A DNA stretch of 64,000 bases, taken from positions 806,001-870,000 of the forward strand of contig BCJJ01000007.1 in the NCBI GenBank assembly GCA_039545355.1, in the 5' to 3' direction. The position numbers and the translations under genes were made by a program. The number at the start of each line of letters is the position of its first letter. Within the stretch, counting starts at the first letter, position 1. Origin of the DNA: Trichosporon coremiiforme. Taxonomy: Eukaryota; Basidiomycota; Tremellomycetes; Trichosporonales; Trichosporonaceae. The notes under the pieces were generated by a model. That model did not search any database. It was not told where the DNA came from and saw only the letters and a list, made by a program, of their open reading frames with translations. Of this stretch, positions 10,576-20,658 are shown in pieces.

Positions 10576-12348
10576 GCGTGTCATGATCAGGGATTGCGGA
10601 GATGCATTGTAACGCAGTATGGGTCAGAAGCGACACAAGGAGGAGGAGTGTGGCGGCGTCTGCGGCAACCAAGGCGACATCAAGCACTGAGATGCAGATG
10701 TTGCCTTGGCTGGCGCAGAGGCACACTCACTGACCCGCACTCATGGGCCCAGCTGACGTGAGCATTGACTCCAGCACTACGGTAAGGTCACACTTGCCGG
10801 CGGCTGCCGCGCTGAAACTCGGGCTGTCGGGCAGAACATCTCGCCAGCCTTTGTTCGGTGACGGTGGTCCGAGCACAACATATTCGTATATCCACCGGTA
10901 CCGTGACTAAGGTCGTTGTTGAATCATCCGGTCTCGGAAGCGCGGTGCGGTCTGTGCTGATCGGAACACACGCTCGACATGTGCGACAGCGATGGAGTTG
11001 GGTTGAGGAAGGTGGCACGAGGCTTGCGCTCGGGCCCGGTTTCAGCCCACACTAGCGGCAGCGGGGTGACACCCGCTCATATCTGGAGGGCTACTGGCGG
11101 GATTCGCAGTGAGACGATGAGCGAGACAGGTACACAACGGCACGGCGTGCGCTCCGTGCGCAGTGAATGCCCAACGCTGCCGGGTGAGACCAAACGGTGT
11201 TCGCCAAAGCCGCCATCGCGACTCCAACGGAAGACCGTCAGCTCTTGATGACTACTCACAATGGAAACGACTGCACCGCAGTAGCTGGTCCGCCGTGCTG
11301 CGCGAGCGGGCATCGTCAGCGGAGATGTCGCACCGCCGCTGTTGACACGGTCCAATCACGATCACGTCGCTTCAACATAACTCCCGCCCATCCCCCAACA
11401 CCGCTCTTCTCCCCTCCTTCATCTCCAACCTCTGCTTTTGCAGCGGCCCCGCGATGGTAACTTCGAGGTCAACAGTTGCGATGCGGATTCACTTTGCGGC
11501 CCTCCACCTGCGATGAGGATTTGCGGAGAGAGAGAGAGAGAGAGACGGAGGTGGGGTCAGATCGAGGCGGTGGCTGGTGGCGGTCAAGGGGAGGTGGTGT
11601 GGCGCCGAGGGTGCCGACTGGCGGAGTGGGCGTGGAACGTTGGTGGAGAGGAAAGATTACGGCGGACCAACGACACTGCCGTCCGAGGAGGAGCGTGCGC
11701 TTACCGATGTGTAGGCGATTGGAGCAGTGGAAGGGGGTGCTCGTAGCGTTGGGTCCGCGTAGCGGAACGACAATGGCGGATCGCCCTGGCTCGATGGTAG
11801 ACAGAGCCCTACTGATCTTGAGAGGCACTCAGACCATGGTCGCCGTCTCCCGCCAGGCTCTCCCCTGGTTGCTTCCACTTAGCAAGCGTCCAGTTTTGTA
11901 ATGCCACAGATCTGGACGCGAGCAACCCAGACAGAACTCACGTCAAACCATTTGCTGGAGTCAAGTCCAGACTCACCCAGGGACATTCACACTTCGCAGG
12001 TCCAAACTTGCCTCAGTCGACTGGACACCAGCCCAATCTCATCTCATCTTATACACTTCGTCTCCCCTTTTTCCGTCGCCTCTCTTTCATCTTTCCGAAT
12101 GGAACGGCTCGGACCTACACGCCTTCGCACCAAGTTTCATCCGTCAGCTTGCTACTTCGTTCCGAGTCACTCACGTCTTGGCAACCAAGGTCCCGAGGTC
12201 CCGAGGATCCGAGCCCCGAAACGCTCGCACCGCTCGGACATCACTCTCACCCGCCTTTCCTACCGGAACATACGCTCGACCCGAGCTTCCACGAGCTCGG
12301 CAGCGTCCCCCGCCTCACCCCCGCCCAGTGACGATCCTCATCGTCTTC
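10576..12348. other. Intergenic with a GA repeat
   Basis: Downstream of the dehydrogenase and upstream of the tRNA gene. No splice-supported protein gene. It contains the GA tract at 11526-11545. The stretch 12000-12340 is pyrimidine-rich. Confidence 0.5.
11526..11545. repeat. (GA)10 dinucleotide repeat
   Basis: An uninterrupted GA run of about ten units within the intergenic region. Confidence 0.9.
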
Positions 12349-12443
12349 GGCCGCTTAGCTCAGCTGGTTAGAGCATCGTACTAATAATCAGAACTGATTA
12401 TCAGTCCATGCGGAGGTCGGCAGTTCGATCCTGTCAGTGGTCA
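12349..12443 (+). tRNA. tRNA-Ile (anticodon AAU) with 21-nt intron
   Basis: A complete cloverleaf can be folded. The acceptor strands GGCCGCT and AGTGGTC pair over seven positions with two G-U pairs. The D arm is GCTC/GAGC. The anticodon stem TCGTA pairs with TGCGG around the loop CTAATAA. The T arm is GGCAG-TTCGATC-CTGTC, with discriminator A at 12443. The anticodon AAU is at 12383-12385, read as IAU after editing, and decodes isoleucine. The 95-nt gene exceeds the 74-nt mature form by an intron at 12387-12407, placed one base 3' of the anticodon, the canonical position for the tRNA splicing endonuclease. The A box and B box are intact, so RNA polymerase III should transcribe it. CCA is not encoded, as usual in eukaryotes. 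Confidence 0.97.
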
Positions 12444-12447
12444 AGCA

Positions 12448-12452
12448 TTTTT
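12448..12452 (+). terminator. RNA polymerase III terminator of tRNA-Ile
   Basis: A run of five T residues starts four bases after the tRNA 3' end, the standard Pol III stop. Confidence 0.85.
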
Positions 12453-13122
12453 GCTGTTTCTCCTCTTCCTCTTTTGCAGAAGAGCGGTGAAGAGAAGAGC
12501 GAGAGAAATGGAGACGTGGTGGTGGGTAGGTGGATGGATGAGGACTTGGGTGTGGCGGGTGTCGCAGGTACGGATTAGATAAGATTGGGTTTCTGGCTGA
12601 TCTGGCCGCACGTGGTCTACCGACTTGTTCTTACTCTTGTCTTCTGTCTACCCGACTGTTCGCTCTGGCTTCTGATACGGCGTCGACGTCACTGCGCTGG
12701 GCTGTGCAGCCTGGAACCGAATAGCGCAGCGCATGCCAAGAACTGCGCAGCAAGTGTGGTCTCAGAAGATTGTTCTCACGATATCACGGATCCGACGCAG
12801 GCCGCGTCAGCGTCACTTGTCCCTTCGAATGATCCACCGATCGAGCACACATGACGTCAAACCCAAGAGCGAAAAGCAAGCAAAAGGACAAGTTTACATA
12901 CACACTGTGAATAGTTATTACAGATTTATCTAGTCTATGTGATGTTACGTTAGGTGCCGCGTTAGGTGGGTCGTTGTGACGGCCTGCGTCACGGCATTAC
13001 ACGATTGTGGGGCTCACGCTGCCTTCGCTGGCTCACGTCAGCCGCTCCGAGCTTGGAAGCTTGCTCACGCCGTGACGGCTGACGGGCCGGCGTGCCGGCG
13101 ACGTGAACGCGTCTCCGCTCGC
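12453..13122. other. Intergenic, no gene seen
   Basis: Separates the tRNA from the 3' end of the minus-strand Bzz1-like gene. The AT-rich stretch around 12880-12940 may carry that gene's polyadenylation signals. Confidence 0.5.
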
Positions 13123-16100
13123 CTAGATAGCCTGCACGTAGCTCTTCGGCACGACACCCTTAATCCTCGTCCCGGCCGCTGGGTGGGGGACGAGAATCTC
13201 GGCCCAAAGCTGGTCAAAGGCCATGCCCTCCTGACTCAGCTCGTAGATCTGGTGCTGCTGCACTCTGACCTCGCCTGGACCCGGATGATGGGAGGCAGGC
13301 GGGAAGTCAAAGAGGGCATGCACGAAGCGGCCCGAACCGCCGTCCAGCGGCGGCGTGCTCTGGCCCGCGACGCCGACATAGGCCACGGGCACCAAGCCCT
13401 CAGCGCCCTTCTCCACGCCCCGGCGGGCCTTCACCCACCCGCTGCCGTCGAGGTCGGGCTCTATTATGCGCACGACCTCGCCTTCGAGTACCCGTAGGTC
13501 GGCGTCGGATTCGCCCGCGTAGTCGAATCGGACTCTAGCGATCGTCACGCGGGGCTCTGCGGGTGCAGATAAGGCTTCGCGGACCGCGGGTTCCTCGGAC
13601 GCGGGTACGGCGATGAACGGCGACACCATGACCTCGTCGTCCCTTAATGGCTCGAGGGCCGGGCGAGTAGATTTCATAGCCTGCGGCGCGCCGTGGGACG
13701 CCTCGGCACTGTGCCGGCGGAGCTTGAACGCGCCGCTCGTGATCGAGCGCCGGATGCGGCTCCCGTGCGGCTGGAACGTGCGCCGCCTCGTCGACTTTAA
13801 GCCCGTACACTCTGGGTCGACGAGCAGCGCACACTTCGTGTGCAAAGCGATGGAGCAGAGTCGGCACGATAACTCTGCCTTCAGAGGCGACCAGACCGCT
13901 TGCCCGCACACGTCGCACGGCTGCGGAGCCGCAAACTGGCGTTCCTTGAAGTCGTGACCTAATTCGGGTGCAGGGGAGGCTGGGTGTCAGTTAAGGGGGG
14001 GGGGGGGGAGCGCTGTTGCAACTTACGTCCGAGGACAGACTCGAGACAGCGCATCTCGGCATGCAGAACGGCGGCCTTGCGCTCCTCCACGCCAATCTCG
14101 CGCAGGAGCGCCATACGCCGCTCCCACGCCTCGTCCGCGTCGCCAAGTCCGCGATTCGACGAGTAGCGCGCGCACTCCTTCCGAATCGTCGCGAGTTGTT
14201 TTCCTGTCTGTCAGTTACAGCGACCTAAACGCCAACTCACGCCTCGAATCCAGCGGACTCTTGCTGATCTCCGGATCGCCCTCTACGTCCACCAGCTGCT
14301 GGTTACAGTAGAGCCATCGGTTTACGAGCCAGTTCCTGTCGGCGCGCTTCTCCGTGCCAAGCGTCGGCTCCTCGTTCTTGTTGCTCGGGGGCGGAACAAA
14401 GGCAGGACTGCGCAGGCTGCTGTGCACACCTCCCGGCGGGATGTGCTCCGTCGCCTTGCCCGTGTCGTTCCACTCCAGGTAGGCGTTTTGGTCCGCCGCG
14501 ACGGACACGGTGTCGTAGCACGTCTCGGCGCGCTTCAACACCGTCAGCAGCATCTCGATGTGCGTCAGGTCTTCGTGCGCGTGGTGCCGGAGCAGCTCCA
14601 GCATGCTCTGCTCCACATGCCCGTACAGCTGACGGGCCTCTTCGCCCCAACCATCCGGGCCACCGCCTTCCGACCGGTCCCAGCGACCACCGCCATCGTC
14701 ACCCTCGCCAGCCAAAGCAACAAGATACGCCCGCTTGCGCTCCGCGCGGTTCGCCTCGGCCTCGGCCGCGGCGCGCTCGATCTTGACCCAGTCGCTCTCC
14801 TTCGTTCCTTCGCTCGGCGGCGGACACGCGCGGAGCTTCTGCTGCGCCGTCTCGTCCTCCCGAACCGCAGTGTGGAACTTGCCGCGCGCCGACTCGACAC
14901 GCTCGCGTCCCGTCTCCCAGCGTGATCGGACGTCCTTGCCCCAAGCGGCCAGGCGGCGGGCACTCTCACCCCCGCGCTTCTCCAAGTTCTGCAACGGTGC
15001 GACGAGCTGGCTGCCGAGAGCTCCGGGACGCTTCTGGTGCAGCGACGCCTGCGTGTTGAGCTGGTCGAGGTGGTTGCGCATCGCGGCGACGAGCGTCGGT
15101 GCCGGTGGCTTCTTCCCTCCCGGGGGCGGGGTAGAGACGCTGTCCAGCTTGGCATCGAATTTCTTGATCGCGGCCGCGAGCGACTTGCCAAACTCGTATT
15201 CTAGCCGGCCGATCGTGTCCACAAACTCGCGGTAGTCTTTGACGGCCTCCAGCGAGTCGTGGATCAGGTGCAGCGCCGGCGGCTGGCTGCCATTTGTAGC
15301 CGGCGGGAGGAAGTAAACCCGCGACGGGTCATGGACCCACGGCTTGGCGATAACGCCGGGCGCAGAGAGTTTCGATTCCGTGATGGTGGGCGAGTCGGCG
15401 GGAGTCGAGATGCTGAGCGAAGAGCGGGGCGGGTCCGTTGTCGTCGTTGACTCAGAGAAGGACACCTGCGTCGAGGGCGCCGGTGGAGGTTGCGGGACGT
15501 GGGCCGAGTGCTGCGGCGGAGGGGTCGCTTGCTGTGGCGGGGTATGCGAGACAGGCGGCGGCGGCAGCTGTACTGACACCTGTGAAGCCGGCTGCGACGG
15601 CGGCTGATGCGGTTGCTGGTACGCAGCTCGAGGAAGGTGCGGTTGTGGGCGCTGAGACACTTGTTGCTGCTGCTGGGCGTGTCCGTTCTGGAGGATGGAG
15701 GTCGGCTCCACTGTAGTGAATCGATTATTGAGTATAGGTACGTCACTGGGAGGCGGGCTGCCGTAGTGAGCTGTCGTTATATTCGTATCGCCTGAATGTT
15801 GCCGGTAAGGAGCCGTCACTGGTGGAGGAGGAGCAGGTGTTGGCGGAGTGACAGCGAGAGCTGGTGGAGGATGAGAGTGTGACGGTCGAGGAGGAGCAGG
15901 TATCGGTGCCTGCGGCGAAGTGACCGGTATGGGAGGAAGGTTGCGCGCGTTACCGTTGCCTTGCCCGTTAGTGTGAATGGGCATGGTCATGCTCGGCATG
16001 GGGGGTCTGATCGGGGGTTGGGCGGGAGGGATCGAATAGCTGGTGTAGCTCGTGCTGCTGTGAGGAGCGGGGATGGAGGGGTGGTAGTGGACGGGACGGA

Positions 16101-16146
16101 GATCTGGCTCCGGGGGGTATCCGGGGTAGATGCCGGCGTCGACCAT
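13123..16146 (-). CDS. Bzz1-like F-BAR/C1/double-SH3 protein
   Basis: Three exons, 16146-14241, 14203-14027 and 13958-13123, with introns of 37 and 68 nt; 972 residues. About the first 280 residues are Pro/Gln/Ser-rich and disordered. A helical region from about 290 to 690 follows, with blocks such as SLEAVKDYREFVDTIGRLEY that resemble F-BAR coiled coils, which bend membranes. A C1-type zinc finger lies at about 696-746: HDFKERQF, then CDVCG, CRLC, H and two more Cys. SH3 domains follow at about 832-892 (VRFDYAG) and 907-972 (ALFDFPP). F-BAR, C1 and two SH3 domains in this order is the layout of fungal Bzz1-type proteins, which promote Arp2/3 actin assembly at endocytic sites. The long disordered N-terminus is unusual. 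The second intron contains a run of 14 G. Confidence 0.85.
13995..14008. repeat. Poly-G homopolymer, 14 bases
   Basis: Lies inside intron 2 of the Bzz1-like gene, so on that strand it is a C run a few bases upstream of a TTAACTGAC branch-like site. Homopolymers of this length vary in copy number. Confidence 0.9.
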
Positions 16147-16969
16147 GGTGAATGTGGTGGCAAGAAACGGAGGTGGTGGTGAACTCGGTCTGGCAAGTGA
16201 TTTTTATGACGAGGGTGTGTTGTGGTAGTGTCTGATCCAGGTACGTGCGCCAAGACTGGTTCCGGCGGGGCAACGCGTGAGTGTGTGCAGGTTGCTAAAG
16301 CGGTGTGTGCATGGCGTTGGTGGTTGCTCCATCTCGCATCGACGACGTCATGTCTTCCTGACACAGCAGCCTCCTCTGATTCTGCGCACACAAGTCACCA
16401 AAAACTCTACCGCTACTGCGCACCGTTTCACCTGCCCGGAGTAGTCGCACACTCGGTTCGCTCGGTCTTCTAGCGTTCGCACGACCACCGTATCGATAAA
16501 GCCCGAAGAAAAAGCGATACACCCTCTGAAGCGGTGCACGCTCCCACAGCTGAAATTCAATCTTCACGACTTTGCCATTGGTTCATCGGCGTTTTCCGAC
16601 CTCCTCGTGCTACACTCACCTGGCCTGGCCTCACCGCCAGCTTTGCACCGCCTCTCGCACTTGCGGCTTTCTCGTCTGCGGTGACTCTCGTGAGTGGATG
16701 GGAGATCAGTCGCGCTCCGTGCATCGAACGACCTCCATCGCACTCTGCACATGAGAATCGCGCACAGCCCCACCACCGATCACTGACCAGTCATAACTTA
16801 TACTGATGCATGGCTGCTACATGACCTAGTGAGGGAGCCCGAATGTCCATGAAGTATGTATTACTAGTGCCAGCGGTGCTTTATCGTTGCGCCGCCGTGC
16901 ATATTTATTAAGAGCTGATTACAGTGAAAGAGGGGTAGCGGATACGCTTGACAACGACCTGATCGTGCT
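16147..16969. other. Intergenic: promoter of the Bzz1-like gene
   Basis: Two minus-strand genes flank it. The left part should hold the promoter and leader of the Bzz1-like gene; the right part holds the 3' region of the CFEM/CPL1 gene. No other frame is supported. Confidence 0.5.
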
Positions 16970-17651
16970 TTACTTGCAGCGGCCCGAGACGAGGGCGAGA
17001 CCGCGCTCGCACTCGGAGACGACACACTTGCCCTGCTTGCACTCAACGCTGGTGGCGCCGAAAATGGAGGTGCAGTCCTGTCCGCCGTCCATGGGGCATC
17101 CGCCGCACGACTCGATGTTGCTCTGGGTGTCGATGCACTCGTAGGCGAAGAGGCCAGCGCCGAAGACACGGCACGCCTCCTGGCCGGGGGTGCAGCCGGC
17201 GTTGGCGACGGCAAGGGCACGGCGCTGCAAGTTGATGACGGAGCCCGAGGCGCAGGTCTGGATCGAGGGGTCGATACAGATCGTCTCGCCAGTGCTCGTC
17301 TCACAGTTCTTGTACGGCGCCTTGCAGTCGACACCGTACTTGCAAAGGTTGGAGTTGGTCGCGAGCGCGTTCGAGAGGTTGCACCCGTTCTTCAGCAGGC
17401 AGCCGACGGCGGCACCCTGGAACTGGGCGTTCGACTGGCCGTTCGGGCAGATGCACGAGAGGTGCAGGGGGGAGATACAGCCGACCTTCTTGGAAGCCTC
17501 AATCGAGCAGTCACGGATACAGGTGTCGATCTGGTTGGGGCTGCGCGGTCAGTAAGGCTCTCATCGCGGGGAGCCAGGCTACTCACTCGACAGCCTGGGC
17601 CTTGACGCTGACGGCAAAGGCGAGGGTAGCAAGAGCGACGGAGAAGCGCAT
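16970..17651 (-). CDS. Secreted CFEM plus CPL1-type Cys-rich protein
   Basis: Two exons, 17651-17587 and 17540-16970, with a 46-nt intron; 211 residues. MRFSVALATLAFAVSVKA is a clear signal peptide cut near residue 19. Residues 24 to about 75 carry the eight-Cys spacing of a CFEM domain, with TCIRDC and LSCICPNG. CFEM proteins are extracellular and often bind haem or sit in the cell wall. The second half, from about residue 135, has ECIDTQSN, CGGC, DCTS and KQGKCVV, the pattern of the CPL1-like domain described in Cryptococcus secreted proteins. There is no GPI-type hydrophobic C-terminus, so it is probably soluble or wall-bound through disulphide-rich contacts. The same tail module ends the peroxidase at 670-2539. 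The exact role is not known from sequence. Confidence 0.87.
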
Positions 17652-17766
17652 CGTGTTTGTTCGGAGGTGAAGGAGCGGCGGGGTGAGAGATAAGTGAGAG
17701 GGAGAGCTTCAGTGTACGCTGATAAGCAGAGGATGGAGAGTTTCTCTTAGCGCGCAGTTGCGACTC

Positions 17767-17776
17767 TTATATATAT
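17767..17776 (-). promoter_or_regulatory. TATA box of the CFEM/CPL1 gene
   Basis: The minus strand reads atatatataag about 120 bp upstream of the ATG, a strong TATA box at a normal distance. Confidence 0.7.
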
Positions 17777-18374
17777 CCACTCCTCTGCAAGAATTAGCGC
17801 AGCTTCTCGTCTTCTGCCTTGGGCTCTCTGCTGCTGCCTGTCTGCGTCGCTGCTTCTCTGCCGCTTTAGCGGCGTTCGAGAAGAACCAAGTGAGCAGCGC
17901 AGGCAAGGGACCCGAGCGAGGGCAAGGGCGCGAGTCTCAAGGCTCCCAAGGATGTCGCCTGTGTCGCCTGATGGCCGCGTGCGCCGGCGCTAGCAGCCAT
18001 TCCGCCTCTATCCCTGTGTCATGACTATTCCTGCGATAACATTGCCTTCTGATAGGCCTCCATTCAGCCGCAAATGAGCCGTATGCTGGCCCCGGAGGCC
18101 GACCGGAGGGATGCCCGGGGCAAGAGACGCGGGGGACGGCGGGGTAAGAGGGCCGCAGTGTCCATTGGGCGGTGCGTGTGCAGACGGCGCTCGCGCGTGG
18201 GTGGACAGACGTCCTGTGTTGGTCGTGGGTCCAGGAAGAGGGGGCAGGGTGAGCAGGGTGTGCCGCTGTATCCTGGCGAGCCGGACAGGACACAGCTGAA
18301 AGGCAGGCTGGCCAGGCGGACGATCAGGCGGTCAGGCGGCCAGGCATGTCCGGATGAATGGGCCCTGACGTTGA

Positions 18375-18388
18375 GCGCGCGCGCGCGC
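18375..18388. repeat. (GC)7 alternating run
   Basis: Fourteen bases of alternating G and C, a sequence able to form Z-DNA; no adjacent gene explains it. Confidence 0.85.
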
Positions 18389-20658
18389 TTTCACTCCTGA
18401 TCTCCTTCGCGATGTCCTCTGTACGAATGAGGCAGTCGTGAATTCGTGAAGCTTCCATCTATGCTGTCCTAGCAGTGCCGTGCGTGAGCACATGCCCTGC
18501 GCGCGGACATCCCAGCTGCCCCAGCAGAGGACGGGAAGGTCAGCTAGTCAGCTAGGGCCTGAATGCAATCCTTGCGCATGCTCCGAGTGAGTGGAAGAGC
18601 AGACCGCATGGTTCCTGGGATACACGGTGGGTCGACAGCCTCGAAAGCCGTAGTGCTGCGGATCCTGGAGACGTGTAACTCTGCGGCTCGGCGTGCGCGC
18701 GTGCGCCTGCGGATCGCACGGACCGTACGACGAGGGAGACCAGTGCAGGAAAGGCGCTAGGCAGCGAGCCGATGCGGAGAACCTGGGCGAAGGTACGGCC
18801 AGACGGCCCCGCAACGGCTCCGGAAGCCTGAGGGTTGCGACCACGAGAAAGGCTAGCGCGATCAATTAAGCAAGGGGGGTCTGAATGTGAGTGAGGTGGG
18901 CGGAGGTCGCGGAGGAGGCGGAGAAGGCGGAGGGCTGAGTGCCAGGGGCCGGAAGACAGGCACAAGAGGGCTGGCCGATGTTCCTGATCGCTGCAGAACT
19001 GCATTTGCCTGGAAGAGGAGAAGTGGTCCCGAAGTTAGTACAGAGGAACTGCTGGACAGCTGAACAAGAGGCAGTCAGGCGGGGGCTCATGTGGGGCCTC
19101 CTTACGGCTTCCAACCGGACCCTGTTTGCTGCTGTCAGCCATTCACCGGATCTTCCTCTGCCGTCCTTCCTCCCTCGTCACACTCCTCTTCCTCACCCTG
19201 TTCTCACATGAGCTCATGAACTCTGAGGGATGCGTTGCTCGGGCTTTTCGTCCGCGTCGTCCTCGGATGAAGGAACGAGGGATACCGCAATGACGGAGCG
19301 TTATGTCACAGCATCGACAGAGGTCTTTCTGCTCTCGCTTCCATCGCACAGACAGAGGAACCAGGAGTGGGTCCCAGAAAAAGGTTGTTTGGATTAAGGA
19401 TATTCGCTAGGCACCATCCGCAACTGCTAGCGCTGCACAAGACCAGTACCAGAGCACTGCGGGCAGGTATCGGGCATTAGTGCACGCACCATGTTTGTGC
19501 GCTCGTGCGTAGTTGCCATGTGCACTGTCTAAGGACGCGTCGGAACGCGCTCTGTTGCCGCATGTCCGCATGCCCGCATGTGCGTACGCTTTACGAAGCC
19601 GATCGACGGCATCACGGCAGCCCCCCTCTTCTCCAGAATCAATGCTTCACATAGCGAACAGCGATACGAGCCCACGCCGACGACCACGATGATGCTGAGG
19701 GTGGTGAGGGCGTGCTGAACGTGGCTTGCGGCATGTACACGTTCTTGCTCTGCGCCTCCTCCTGCCCCTCTTGCCCACTCCACTTCTTCCTGCAGACAGA
19801 TGAGTTCCCATGGCCCACTTCATGCCTGCCATCTGCTCCCAGCCTGTATCCATTGCAGTGATCGTTGTGCCCCGCACGCCGTCCACTGCTCAGACGACCA
19901 CCTACAATTCACCGCTCGAGACAAAGGCAGATGCGTATTGACTTGCCATCCTGTTCAATACAGTCGCAGACAGCCACTGAGAGCGCCACTAAATACAGTG
20001 GCTAGGCACGTCGTATTCATCGTTCTGATGCTTCCGGCTGGCGCGGCTGGGCGTCGCTGGGCGTTCGCTCATGTCTGGCTTGACGTAGCTGCTGGGTCGC
20101 TGCAGACCTGCACGGTCGCATTGAGCCGCATGGGGTGGTCGTGGATTCCGGGGCCACCTGCCTGCTTGAAGCTGCCTCTTCTGCAGTGCCTGGCATCCGC
20201 GCTCGGAACTCGCCCCTGAAAGACGCCGCGGCAGCCACCCGGATGCCGAGGATATACGCAGAAACACCCGCAGATCAAAGGCCGATTGCGACCTTACGTG
20301 CCTCACTCACCTCAAGTGAACCCCGGCCGAGTCAGCATTCATACCTCGGCTGAGTGAAGGCTGCCCGACTCAACACTAAAAGTTACATTCCATGCTTATC
20401 ATACACTACAAGTTCTCTCTGCTGTCATGTGCCTGTCGGGGTCCTTTCAGATACGCTGGTCCCGACTGCCCGCTGGCGCTAGACTGCGGCTAGCTGGGCG
20501 CTGCGCACGTTGGCGTCGGCTGTCTGCTGTCCGCTGTCAAACGGCACCATTCATCGACATCGGCTGACGGACCGTAATGCGGTGCGCACGTTTGATGTCA
20601 GCTGGCAGCTCGATGAGAGCGCCAGATCCGCTCGCTGACGGCTGGCCGGCGCCAATAT

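Larger units (their letters stand above)
17652..20658. other. 3-kb gap without a supported gene
   Basis: Begins with the promoter of the CFEM/CPL1 gene. It contains a (GC)7 run at 18375-18388 and loose caggcgg repeats around 18303-18345. Short frames are scattered on both strands, none with splice structure or family resemblance. The right end is the 3' flank of the Zn2Cys6 gene. Confidence 0.45.

Noticed and set aside
17937..18865. Cluster of 60-118-codon frames on both strands
   Set aside because: Mutually overlapping, Arg/Pro-rich and without ATG context or splice support.
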